A stretch of 55,048 nucleotides of DNA from CAZSWS01 sp964610765 (lineage in GTDB: Bacteria > Bacteroidota > Bacteroidia > Bacteroidales > Tannerellaceae): positions 1 to 55,048 of the forward strand of contig CAZSWS010000010.1 of NCBI GenBank assembly GCA_964610765.1. The letters are read 5' to 3'. Within the stretch, counting starts at the first letter, position 1. Each line of letters starts with the position of its first letter. The notes beneath the pieces were generated by a model that did not search any database, was not told where the DNA came from, and saw only the letters and a program-made list of their open reading frames with translations. Positions 25,391 to 34,237 of the stretch are shown here, in pieces. The position numbers were made by a program, and so were the translations under genes.

Positions 25391-26575
25391 TTAATAAAGA
25401 AACCCAAACATCCAAAGCGGGATTACGTTCTCTCCGCCTTCATCTATTTTATCAACTGCGTAAAAGATATCCGGATTGTTTTTAAAGCGGATATTCTCCT
25501 CAACCCTGAAATCATAGGTGTCATTCACTCTGAAATGAGCATTTTTATTCCAATCACTTAACTCATTCGAACGCAGCATCTGATTAAAAAAGAAAGTTTC
25601 GCACGCACCTTGACGGTCAACTCCTCCTTGCTGTATTACATACATCAGGTTAGGATTATACATGTAAATCTTGGATGGTTTTTTAACACATGTTTCTCCT
25701 TGAGGATACAAAGCGTTTATTAAACGTGCTTCTTTCAGATATAAAATATAGTTCATCACGGTAGCACGCGATGTTTCTATATCCTTACTTAACTGACTCA
25801 CATTAGGCACATATGGTGCACTTTGCGATAACAAATATAGCAGTTTTCTTAGCTTAGGCAAGTAGCTTTGCTCTATTTGTTTAATGTATAACACATCCAC
25901 TTCTAAAATCATATTCATCGTTTTAAGCAAATTCTCTGAAAAGTTTCTCTTTTCAAGAAAAAAGGGATAAAATCCATGATGAATATATTCGTTAAGGAAT
26001 GCTTTAGGGTTGCATTTACATGCAGACGTTATATCATGTACGATTTCCTTATGATTCTCTCTCACTTCGTCAAAAGTAAATACCGGAAGCGAAGAGTCAG
26101 TCGTTAAATTCAAAAATTCACGATAAGAAAATCCAGGTAGATAATAAGCCTTAGCAATATCAAACAAGTCCGGGTTCTCATCCTTTAAACGCATAATAGA
26201 TGACCCGGTGAATACAATCTTTAAATCAGGAAAGTTAAAATAGCAGTAACGAAGTTCTTTCGACCAGTTCGGATATTTAAAAACTTGATCAAGCAATAAT
26301 ACCTTGCCTCCTTTTGTCCTGAATTCATCCGCAAAATCAATAAGCGTACGCTCAGTGAAAAAGAAATGGTTCAGGTTAATATAGAGACACTCTTTATTAT
26401 CTGAACCATAAAATTCTTTCGCAACATTTAATAAGAAAGTAGTCTTTCCTACACCCCTTGAACCTTTGATGCCTATCAGCCGATCGTTCCAGTCGATTTC
26501 ATCCATAAGGACTCTTCTCACCGGAGAATTCAGGTGTTCTACTAAATACTTATGCGTTCTGTAAAATGATTCCAC
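25391..26575 (-). CDS. AAA_14/DUF4143-type ATPase
   Basis: A 394-residue P-loop ATPase of a family abundant in Bacteroidetes. Walker A is KGSRGVGKTT near residue 34, sensor 1 is VFTGSSIMRL, a winged-helix region lies near residues 240-300, and a DUF4143 nuclease-like C terminus ends in the protein's last 90 residues. The Walker B site reads LLLDQVFKYPNW, with Gln where most AAA proteins have the catalytic Glu. The start codon is GTG at 26575; the next Met is 24 residues in and would remove conserved N-terminal sequence. Function is unknown. Its promoter is bracketed by a palindrome (26581-26643). Confidence 0.85.
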   Translation of the reverse strand: MESFYRTHKYLVEHLNSPVRRVLMDEIDWNDRLIGIKGSRGVGKTTFLLNVAKEFYGSDNKECLYINLNHFFFTERTLIDFADEFRTKGGKVLLLDQVFKYPNWSKELRYCYFNFPDLKIVFTGSSIMRLKDENPDLFDIAKAYYLPGFSYREFLNLTTDSSLPVFTFDEVRENHKEIVHDITSACKCNPKAFLNEYIHHGFYPFFLEKRNFSENLLKTMNMILEVDVLYIKQIEQSYLPKLRKLLYLLSQSAPYVPNVSQLSKDIETSRATVMNYILYLKEARLINALYPQGETCVKKPSKIYMYNPNLMYVIQQGGVDRQGACETFFFNQMLRSNELSDWNKNAHFRVNDTYDFRVEENIRFKNNPDIFYAVDKIDEGGENVIPLWMFGFLY

Positions 26576-26580
26576 GTTCG

Positions 26581-26643
26581 TTTTTGCTATCTAACTGCAA
26601 AGATAAAAAATATCATCAGATTGCAATGCCGAGATAGCAAAAA
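26581..26643. repeat. Nested palindrome enclosing the ATPase promoter
   Basis: Perfect 12-bp arms TTTTTGCTATCT (26581-26592) and AGATAGCAAAAA (26632-26643) are separated by 39 bases. Nested inside are TGCAA (26596-26600) with TTGCA (26621-26625) and GATA (26602-26605) with TATC (26611-26614). The ATPase gene's -33 and -7 elements lie wholly between the arms. Confidence 0.85.
26598..26626 (-). promoter_or_regulatory. Promoter of the AAA_14 ATPase
   Basis: On the minus strand TTG (26624-26626), an 18-bp spacer and TATCTTTG (26598-26605). Initiation near 26592 leaves about 17 bases before GTG 26575. Confidence 0.7.
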
Positions 26644-26673
26644 TTAACTGAATTTGTTTGTTTGGTTTATCAA

Positions 26674-27693
26674 TCAACCAAGAACAGTCACCCAGCCGTA
26701 TGGATCAGCTTCATCACCATATTGAATAGCACGAAGTCTGTCATATAGTTTTTGGCAGATCGGACCCACCTTACCGTCTTTGGATATTTTATAGGTTTTA
26801 TTTTCATCCAAATCATCAATTTCTGAGATGGGAGTAATTACGGCGGCTGTACCACATTCAGCTGCTTCATCCAGTGTAGCAAGCTCCTCAACCGGAACGG
26901 GGCGTCTTTCAATCATCATGCCCATATCTGTTGCCAGCTGAACGATACTTTTATTGGTTATGGATGGTAATATCGACTCTGATTCAGGAGTAATATAGGT
27001 GTTTCCGCGGATGCCAAAAAAGTTAGCCGGTCCACATTCATCCAAATATTTCTTTTCTCTCGGATCTAAATATAATACTGCGGCATATCCCTTTTCTTTA
27101 GCAATCATACCGGCTTTCAAACTGGCAGCATAGTTTCCACCTACCTTTATCGCACCTGTTCCCTTAGGAGCTGCACGGTCATACCCTCTTAAAATACATA
27201 CTTTTGAGGGCTTAAAGCCTTCTTTAAAGTATGGTCCTACAGGAGTCACAAAAACCAAAAACAAATAATCCTTGGCAGGAGCTACACCTACTTGCGCACT
27301 CATACCTAACAATAACGGACGGATATATAAAGATGATCCGCTTTCATAAGGAGGAACAAAACGCTCATTCAATTGCACTACTTTGCGGATAGCTTCTTCA
27401 AACTTATCAATTGGAAATTTAGCCATCATAATACCATCACTTGAAGCTTGGAGTCTTTTTGCATTTTCTTGAACACGGAACAAGCGGATTTTTCCATCTT
27501 TTCCTTTAAAAGCTTTCATTCCCTCAAATGCTTCTTGACCATAATGCAAACAAGTAGCAGCCATGTGAACTTCAACATTTGCAGACGAGGATACTTCCAA
27601 CTCCCCCCATTTTCCATCTCTATAATAGCATCTCACGTTATAGTCTGTAGGCATATAGCCAAAGGGTAAAGTTGACCAATTGATATTTTCCAT
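26674..27693 (-). CDS. ilvE: Branched-chain amino acid aminotransferase
   Basis: A 339-residue fold-type IV PLP enzyme that exchanges amino groups between Leu, Ile or Val and 2-oxoglutarate. The PLP lysine is Lys183 in AIKVGGNYAAS. CLHYGQEAFEGMKAF near the N terminus, YIRPLLLG, DECGPANFF and EAAECGTAAVITP are class-specific. It is the larger BCAT type. The gene stands first in a minus-strand series with its own strong promoter. No intrinsic terminator with a U-tract follows, so read-through into the ATPase gene is possible. Confidence 0.93.
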   Translation of the reverse strand: MENINWSTLPFGYMPTDYNVRCYYRDGKWGELEVSSSANVEVHMAATCLHYGQEAFEGMKAFKGKDGKIRLFRVQENAKRLQASSDGIMMAKFPIDKFEEAIRKVVQLNERFVPPYESGSSLYIRPLLLGMSAQVGVAPAKDYLFLVFVTPVGPYFKEGFKPSKVCILRGYDRAAPKGTGAIKVGGNYAASLKAGMIAKEKGYAAVLYLDPREKKYLDECGPANFFGIRGNTYITPESESILPSITNKSIVQLATDMGMMIERRPVPVEELATLDEAAECGTAAVITPISEIDDLDENKTYKISKDGKVGPICQKLYDRLRAIQYGDEADPYGWVTVLG

Positions 27694-27730
27694 AATAAAT
27701 TGTTTTTAAATATTTGTTTGGTTATTACTA

Positions 27731-27761
27731 CAAAAATAGAACTTTAAACCGTTATCGCAAA
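27731..27761 (-). promoter_or_regulatory. Promoter of ilvE
   Basis: TTTG (27758-27761), exactly 19 bp, then TATTTTTG (27731-27738) on the minus strand. This is a textbook Bacteroides promoter 37 bases before ATG 27693. Confidence 0.8.
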
Positions 27762-27890
27762 CAAGTTCAGCCATCTTTTAGCCACTCCCCCCTCAACCTC
27801 CAATCCGACAAGCAAAAGCAAATGGCTGGAACACCCGCCACCTCACAAACGGTCAACCCTTCGCTGACCTTTTTGAGCTATAAGAAAGAC

Positions 27891-27926
27891 AAAGGGTTTA
27901 TCAGACATTCATCTGACAAACCCTTT
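27891..27926 (-). terminator. Terminator of the susCD unit
   Basis: A 15-bp stem (27891-27905 with 27912-27926) and 6-nt loop. The one imperfect position is G-U on the minus strand and A-C on the plus strand, so it serves the genes at 27986-33997. Confidence 0.75.
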
Positions 27927-27985
27927 TTAATCATCAACCGAAAGTGTGTCCTTTAATCAGACCAATCCGGTTCAGTCATATTCAT

Positions 27986-28909
27986 TTAATCTAGTACAGT
28001 TGTCTCACCGGTTTCCGGATCATAAATACTTTTTTTCGTACGGAATACAGACATTTCTCCTAATGCAACCCAGTTTTGCCCACTCGTTGCCGATTTAATC
28101 TTAAACCACACATAGCGAAAGCTTGTTTCGGATGTTAGATTGGCAGATTCATAATGCGCATTCTTTGCATCCGGCAGTCCGGATAAAGAAGCAATAAGTC
28201 GCGTGCCTGTTTCATTGGCATAATATTCCGGTGTGTTTTCAAAATCATTACTGACCAGAATATCCATTTCTTTCGGATTATCACGGTTAGCATTGTTTCT
28301 ACCATAATACGAAAATCGGAAAGCAGAAGCATTTTCTTTTAAATCAAAGACAATATAATGAGGGAATGGGGTAGCTTGACTCCACGAAAGGTGGAAAAAA
28401 TTTCCTCCCTGATCGGTTATACCATCAAATAATGCAGGAAGCGACCCTTCACTAGTCTCTGGATGATCTGACCAAGCGTCATCTTTTCCGGTCATTTGAA
28501 ACGGTTTATTCGTTGATTCCAGCTTAATCGTTTTTTGAGCAGCTCCTGCCTGAGCGACGATTTTATAGGTATCTCCCCCTTTACCGTCTTCACTGCAAGG
28601 TTGCAAGGTAAATTCGATATCACCATATCTTTTCAGTAGATTATCAACCACCAGACTATCACTATATACACTGGCTAAACGCATACACTCTTTTCCGGTT
28701 TCCGGTAACGTATAGGTTATTTTGATATACTTATAGTTGGCATCTTCCGGGATAGCCCATTTCAATGTGATAGATCCGGGTTTCGCTTCAGATACAATCG
28801 TATTTGCATCTAACGGGGTGGGCGGAGGAAACTTTTCATCATCTGAACAACCTATCAGAAGCAACAATCCTAAAACCCCGGATAAAATATATAAAAAATT
28901 CTTCTTCAT
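27986..28909 (-). CDS. SusCD-associated surface lipoprotein, Fn3-like plus discoidin-like
   Basis: A 307-residue lipoprotein with lipobox LLIGC (Cys21) followed by SDDE, an acidic surface-export signal. Residues about 35-115 look like an Fn3-type sandwich (GSITLKWAIPEDANYKYIKITYTLP). The C-terminal 160 residues (NFFHLSWSQATPFPHYIVFDL, then FRYVWFKIKSATSGQNWVALGEMSVF) look like an F5/8-type C discoidin domain, often a glycan-binding module. It resembles DUF4998/DUF5000-type PUL proteins from memory. Start is ATG 28909; the in-frame TTG at 28927 lies only two bases past the susD stop. It is probably a substrate-binding accessory for the SusCD pair. Confidence 0.8.
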   Translation of the reverse strand: MKKNFLYILSGVLGLLLLIGCSDDEKFPPPTPLDANTIVSEAKPGSITLKWAIPEDANYKYIKITYTLPETGKECMRLASVYSDSLVVDNLLKRYGDIEFTLQPCSEDGKGGDTYKIVAQAGAAQKTIKLESTNKPFQMTGKDDAWSDHPETSEGSLPALFDGITDQGGNFFHLSWSQATPFPHYIVFDLKENASAFRFSYYGRNNANRDNPKEMDILVSNDFENTPEYYANETGTRLIASLSGLPDAKNAHYESANLTSETSFRYVWFKIKSATSGQNWVALGEMSVFRTKKSIYDPETGETTVLD

Positions 28910-28928
28910 AATAAAAGTGTTTAACAAG

Positions 28929-30836
28929 TTAATAACCTGGATTATTTACCAATTGTGGGTCTCTGTTGATATCCCCGGATGGTATCGGCAATAAGTATTG
29001 TGTGGGCGATTGAAATTTGCGCTCAAAACTAATCGTTGTAAGAGTAGCAAATTCATCAATGTCGTCTGTAAGAATGTTCATACCTTGTGCTTTCACTCCA
29101 AAGTATTTTTCAGCCAATAACCAGCGACGCATATCCCAAAAGTTCTCATTTTCCAGATACATCTCCACCATTCTTTCCTGACGAACAATCGTTCGCAGCT
29201 TGTCTTGATTCAGCGTGGCTATACCATTCCATGACTCTTCAACCGTAGGAATTCCCGCACGCACTCTGACCTTGTTAAGATAGGTTTTTGCACTTTCTAA
29301 ATCAACTGCCGTACCCACTTCGACACAAGCCTCTGCGTAAGCCAAGTATAAATCAGCCAGCCTAATTATCGGCCAAGGATATTGATTCAACGTTGTTCCG
29401 GAAGTAGCTGCAATTGTATTCGGATCCACCCCTTTTTTATTCAGGTATCCTCCCGGACTGTAGTTACCCGGACGCAATATACCCACAGGTCCACGCCCAC
29501 AGTTACCTCCTAAAAGAAAACTACAAATCACTCGTGCATTGTCTACATAATCGTTTTTATAACCTGGTGATGTTGTACTATTCAAGACTTCATAATATCC
29601 ACCTTGAAAAGCTACCCAAGCATAGAATCGTGGTTCGCGATCCAGGTTAAACAAAATGGTTTTTCTACCCGGCATAGCTTGATCAACCCGCGATTCATCT
29701 ACTGTAACCACCTGCGTTTTTGTCTTATAATTATACTCCGGATCTTCATCCCAAGGCAAACCATTTTTGGTATAGAAACGGTTCAACATGGTCCATGTTG
29801 GTGAAACTCCATTCCAGGCAGATGCGTTTTCCACAAAAGGAAGTGACTTATTTTGAATCCCATATCCACCTTCTGTACGAGTCTCTGCTAATAAGACTTC
29901 CGTATGGCGCGATTTCCAGTCTACTAAACCTGTACGCATACGTCTCACGACTCCTTGTTCCGGATACGGATTTGCCTCCGATTCATCCAGTCTATAATCA
30001 TCTTTGTAATAAAGCGCATGACCATTTGATTCAGCCCAATCAATTGCCGCTTTCAAATCATCTCGGGCAACAACCCATTTATTCGCATCATACGTAGTAG
30101 GTATCAAGTTCACCCCTTCTTTATCTACAAAGTCACTATAAAACTCAGCATTCCCATTAAACAAGGGAGAAGCTGCATATAGGCTTAGTTTTGCTTTCAC
30201 GGCTTTTGCCGCTACGCTGGTGGCCAAGCCATATTCTGAAGAAGTTGGTCGAATAGCCGGTAAATCGGCCGCAGCTTCATCAAGCAGGTTGCTCACCCAC
30301 TCCACACATTCGTCTAACGGTGTACGCCCTAAATAGTCAGCCACTGTCGTATTGATATTCGGCGTTTCTTTGATAAGAATGACCGGTCCATAGCTACGAA
30401 TCATCATATAATGATAGTACGCAATAAGAAATTTCAGCTGAGCCTTGTAGTCTTTATTAACATCCGGTTCCAAATCCGGTACAGCATCCAGTCTTTCCAG
30501 CAACATGTGGCATTGGCGCAGACCTTGAAAAAAGGTATTCCAATAAGAAATCACCGGATTGGCAGCAGAATAGTTCCCTTTCGGAAAAGCCGCAAATGTT
30601 TCATGTTCAAAGGCCGTTATCACCTCATCACCGGTCATCAAGTCTAAACTCCCGGCTGAACTATTACTTTGTGGCAAATAGCCATAACAAGAGTACAAGT
30701 ATCTCCTAGCTGCATGCTTATCTGCATACGTATCTTCATCAGTAGTTGTCTCATCCGGAATGATATCCAGATAATCACAAGAGCTATATCCGATGACGAT
30801 GAAAAATAATAATATATATGTATATATTCGTTTCAT
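28929..30836 (-). CDS. SusD/RagB-family nutrient-binding lipoprotein
   Basis: A 635-residue surface lipoprotein with Cys20 in GYSSC that caps the SusC barrel and captures substrate. The N-terminal half has the SusD_N TPR-like helices (AARRYLYSCYGYLPQ, QLKFLIAYYHYMMIRSYGPVILI). The C-terminal half carries WPIIRLADLYLAYAEACVE and RQERMVEMYLENENFWDMRRW, and it ends in LLPIPSGDINRDPQL, all typical of the family. It lies 20 bases after susC. The substrate cannot be predicted: no glycoside hydrolase, sulfatase or peptidase lies in the visible part of the locus. Confidence 0.93.
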   Translation of the reverse strand: MKRIYTYILLFFIVIGYSSCDYLDIIPDETTTDEDTYADKHAARRYLYSCYGYLPQSNSSAGSLDLMTGDEVITAFEHETFAAFPKGNYSAANPVISYWNTFFQGLRQCHMLLERLDAVPDLEPDVNKDYKAQLKFLIAYYHYMMIRSYGPVILIKETPNINTTVADYLGRTPLDECVEWVSNLLDEAAADLPAIRPTSSEYGLATSVAAKAVKAKLSLYAASPLFNGNAEFYSDFVDKEGVNLIPTTYDANKWVVARDDLKAAIDWAESNGHALYYKDDYRLDESEANPYPEQGVVRRMRTGLVDWKSRHTEVLLAETRTEGGYGIQNKSLPFVENASAWNGVSPTWTMLNRFYTKNGLPWDEDPEYNYKTKTQVVTVDESRVDQAMPGRKTILFNLDREPRFYAWVAFQGGYYEVLNSTTSPGYKNDYVDNARVICSFLLGGNCGRGPVGILRPGNYSPGGYLNKKGVDPNTIAATSGTTLNQYPWPIIRLADLYLAYAEACVEVGTAVDLESAKTYLNKVRVRAGIPTVEESWNGIATLNQDKLRTIVRQERMVEMYLENENFWDMRRWLLAEKYFGVKAQGMNILTDDIDEFATLTTISFERKFQSPTQYLLPIPSGDINRDPQLVNNPGY

Positions 30837-30856
30837 AATATATTTCGATTGAAAAA

Positions 30857-33800
30857 TTAATTAAAAGTCAGTTGAAGTCCCAGATTAAAGGTTTGCTGCG
30901 TGGGATAACTCATCCCTTTTCCACCTCCCATTTCCGGATCCCAAAGCTTGAACGGAGAAAAAGTCAACAGGTTCGTACCACTAGCATAGACCCGCCCCCA
31001 TTTAAACCGATAACCCACTTCTAGGTTTTTCAGTTTTAAGAAAGCACCATTTCTAAGCCAATAAGTAGACCATTGTGTATTATTATTGTTGTTATACTTT
31101 GTCAATCGCGGATATTTTGCATCCGGATTTTGGAAGTCTTTACTCCAATAATCATCCGCAATCCATTGCAGTACATTTTGTTTCGATTGAGTACCAAACG
31201 GTTCGAAACCACTCATCATCAATGAAACATTGGCTTGACCTTGGAAAAAGAATGAAAAGTCCCATTTTTTCCAAGTAATAGAAGGTCCAAAACCATACAA
31301 AATCTCCGGCACAGTCGGTCGTCCAATAGGCACCCTGTCATCAGCTGTGATTTGTCCATCAAAATTTCCATCAGCATCCGGCTGATCTACATATTTCACA
31401 TCACCCGGAGCAATCGTTATATTTCCCAAAGTTGAGGTAGGGTTGTTCGCAATATCAGCTTCATCTATATACAGTCCATCCGCTACATATCCCCATATTG
31501 TGTTCAAAGGTTTACCTATCTGCGATAGAGCAGGGCGCATGTTAGCTGCCTGATCCACTTTCCTTACTTTATTTCGTGCGAACGTAAAGGTTCCTTGAAA
31601 TTGTATCGATAAATCTTTATTAATCTTCTTCCCATAATCTACGGCTAAATCAACTCCCCAGTTCTTTACTTCAGCAAAATTACCATAAATAACTGTATTT
31701 ACTGTACCTAGATAGTTTGGGATAGATGCTTTTTTGGCTAAAATATCGGTTCTTATTTCCTGAAATGCATCCACCGTCAAATTCAAAGAATTAAACAATT
31801 GAATATCGGCACCCACATTCAGTTTATGACCTACTTCCCAGGTTATTTCCTTATTGTCAAACCTTTCAAAGGTAGGACCGGATATGGTAGAATTATTAGT
31901 ACCAAAGCCGGTAGTATAAGAAGGAGAACCACCCAAATTAGTAATACCCATATATAAAAAACGAGCATAAGGGTCTTGATCATTACCCACTAAACCATAG
32001 GAACCACGGATTTTAAAATTAGAAACAACCGATGAAATAGGCTCCCAAAATGCCTCCTGGCTCGCATTCCATCCTACTGAGATAGAAGGAAAGAATCCAA
32101 AACGATGTCCTTTTGCAAAGTTCTCTGACCCGTTGTAACCGGCATTAAACTCTACCATATAGCGGTGTGCATAGTCGTAGGTTGCCCGAGCCGCTAAACC
32201 CATCCTCCGTTTTGGTAGCGATGGCAGTAAAGAAGAGTTAACATTGCTATTATACTCATCCTGGTTATACAATAACATTCCTCCCACATTATGGTCGCCA
32301 AATGAACGACTATAATCTACATAGGCTTGAAGATAAAAACGTCGGTCACCATTCGTTCCAAAAGCTGAGTCCAAAGTATTATTTGTTGCATCTCCAATGG
32401 GGGCATGCGTATACTCATAACTGCCATCCTCATTTTTGGAATAATCCGTCAATTGATACGAATTATAACCCTGGAATCGAAATTTATGATTATATGACCA
32501 GTTCTTAAAAGAAACTAATGCATTAAACTTTAACCCTTCTGTAATGAAATCCAGCTTTTGCGTCCAATCCACATTCGCTACCACCGTACTCTCAAAAGTG
32601 TCTTTATAACCCATTGTTGCTATAGCCACCGGGTTTACCGGGAAATAGTTTCCGGCTACAATTCCTCCCCAATGATACCATTCGTCATTGCCCTTGGGAT
32701 ACATAACGGGAAAGTCGACCGGATTTGTCCCCATAATAGCATTGTAAATTCCACCGATATTTCCCCCATCACCTGAGGTTATCGGACCATGCATATCATT
32801 GAGCTGCACATTCAGGTGCAAAGACAAGGTCGAGGATTTAGACATGTGAAAGTCAATATTATTCTGAAAGGCATATTTCATATAGTTAATATTGTTTTTA
32901 TACGAATAAAAATCATTAGCCCGCTCTTTCAGCATACCGGTTTCATGATTCATTGATAGATTCATGAAGTAAGTAACTTTTGACGTTCCCCCACGTACAT
33001 TAAAATTTGCTTTTTGATTAAAAGTAGCATCTTTAAAAACCTCGTCATACCAATCTACATTCGGATAGATATACGGGTTCAAATTGTTCGCCGTTCCGTA
33101 TATTTTATCCTCCGAATAAAGCACATCACCCGTTCCCTGATTGGTTACCGCTTCGTTATACATATTCATAAAAGTAATGGCATCTACAATTTTAGGACGC
33201 TTAATTGGAGTATTTACATACGATTCAAAACGAAATCCAATAACAGGCTTTTCCAAGTCCATACCGGACTTTGTTTTAATTATCAACACGCCATTCGCTC
33301 CGCGAGTACCATACATAGCAGAGGCGGTAGCATCTTTCAATACGGAAAAGCTTTCAATCACTTCCGGATCCAATGCATTTAAATCGGCTCTGGATATCTC
33401 TACCCCGTCAAGTACAATTAAAGGAGTCTGAGAGTTCATGGTGGCAACCCCTCTAATAAAGAAGTCTGCACCATTGTTACCCGGTTCGCCACTCCGTTGG
33501 TAGGCAATTACACCGGCTAGTCGTCCGGCAAAGGCAGTAGAAAGGTTTGCTGCCGGCACTTTCAAATCACTCGGACGTACCGTTTGAATAGAACCGGTTA
33601 TTGTTTCCTTTTTTTGTCCGGTTCCAAAAGCCGTTACAACCACTTCTTCCAACCGCTGCACATCGTCCGACAAAGTCATGGCAATGACTTTTTGGTTGCC
33701 TACTTTGATTTCTTTGGTAGTATAACCCAAATAAGAAAACACCAAAATATCATCCGGTGCTGCCATAATCTCAAATTTCCCATCAGCATCTGTGTGGGAT

Positions 33801-33997
33801 CCAACATTGGAATCTTTAATCATAACCGTAACACCAATCAGTGCTTCTCCGGTTTTTGAATCTGTAACTGCACCTACAATTTTACTTTTCTGGTTTTGTT
33901 GACTCGCCGACATCATCAATGGATGAGAGACTGCAAGCAATATCCCAGCAAAAACAAGCAAAAATCGCTTAATGCCTAAATAATTCTTTTTACTCAT
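30857..33997 (-). CDS. SusC/RagA-family TonB-dependent outer-membrane transporter
   Basis: A 1046-residue TonB-dependent receptor. It starts with a signal peptide (about residues 1-32), then a carboxypeptidase-regulatory-like domain (IVGAVTDSKTGEALIGVTV) and the short RLEEVVVTAFGTGQKKE segment that holds the TonB box. A plug domain (YQRSGEPGNNGADFFIRG, VLDGVEIS) and a 22-strand-type barrel follow, ending in NLGLQLTFN. There is no N-terminal anti-sigma-binding STN domain, so ECF-sigma control through this protein is unlikely. Its promoter and any upstream regulator are lost in the assembly gap that begins 74 bases before its start. Confidence 0.95.
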   Translation of the reverse strand: MSKKNYLGIKRFLLVFAGILLAVSHPLMMSASQQNQKSKIVGAVTDSKTGEALIGVTVMIKDSNVGSHTDADGKFEIMAAPDDILVFSYLGYTTKEIKVGNQKVIAMTLSDDVQRLEEVVVTAFGTGQKKETITGSIQTVRPSDLKVPAANLSTAFAGRLAGVIAYQRSGEPGNNGADFFIRGVATMNSQTPLIVLDGVEISRADLNALDPEVIESFSVLKDATASAMYGTRGANGVLIIKTKSGMDLEKPVIGFRFESYVNTPIKRPKIVDAITFMNMYNEAVTNQGTGDVLYSEDKIYGTANNLNPYIYPNVDWYDEVFKDATFNQKANFNVRGGTSKVTYFMNLSMNHETGMLKERANDFYSYKNNINYMKYAFQNNIDFHMSKSSTLSLHLNVQLNDMHGPITSGDGGNIGGIYNAIMGTNPVDFPVMYPKGNDEWYHWGGIVAGNYFPVNPVAIATMGYKDTFESTVVANVDWTQKLDFITEGLKFNALVSFKNWSYNHKFRFQGYNSYQLTDYSKNEDGSYEYTHAPIGDATNNTLDSAFGTNGDRRFYLQAYVDYSRSFGDHNVGGMLLYNQDEYNSNVNSSLLPSLPKRRMGLAARATYDYAHRYMVEFNAGYNGSENFAKGHRFGFFPSISVGWNASQEAFWEPISSVVSNFKIRGSYGLVGNDQDPYARFLYMGITNLGGSPSYTTGFGTNNSTISGPTFERFDNKEITWEVGHKLNVGADIQLFNSLNLTVDAFQEIRTDILAKKASIPNYLGTVNTVIYGNFAEVKNWGVDLAVDYGKKINKDLSIQFQGTFTFARNKVRKVDQAANMRPALSQIGKPLNTIWGYVADGLYIDEADIANNPTSTLGNITIAPGDVKYVDQPDADGNFDGQITADDRVPIGRPTVPEILYGFGPSITWKKWDFSFFFQGQANVSLMMSGFEPFGTQSKQNVLQWIADDYWSKDFQNPDAKYPRLTKYNNNNNTQWSTYWLRNGAFLKLKNLEVGYRFKWGRVYASGTNLLTFSPFKLWDPEMGGGKGMSYPTQQTFNLGLQLTFN

Positions 33998-34071
33998 GTC
34001 AAAAAAATTCTTTTAATTAATTGATGGTAATTCAATAGTTAACTCGCTTTAAGATTTTCTCAAATCTATTA

Positions 34072-34171
34072 NNNNNNNNNNNNNNNNNNNNNNNNNNNNN
34101 NNNNNNNNNNNNNNNNNNNNNNNNNNNNNNNNNNNNNNNNNNNNNNNNNNNNNNNNNNNNNNNNNNNNNNN
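34072..34171. other. Assembly gap (100 N)
   Basis: A run of exactly 100 N, a conventional placeholder, between the susC upstream region and the terminator of the natB-like gene. True length is unknown and could include a promoter or a whole gene. Confidence 0.95.
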
Positions 34172-34174
34172 CGC

Positions 34175-34210
34175 AAACAGGGGATACTCGTATTTGAGCA
34201 TCCCCTGTTT
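34175..34210 (-). terminator. Terminator of the dnaG-natA-natB unit
   Basis: A 15-bp stem (AAACAGGGGAT with ATCCCCTGTTT, extended inward by four pairs including one minus-strand G-U). The U-tract is short, and the sequence runs into the N gap after three bases. Confidence 0.65.
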
Positions 34211-34237
34211 GATATATTTAGAGTATAAACTGTGTGA

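Noticed and set aside
29720..30097. 125-codon frame antisense to susD
   Set aside because: Same reason: lies wholly opposite conserved susD coding sequence with no start signals.
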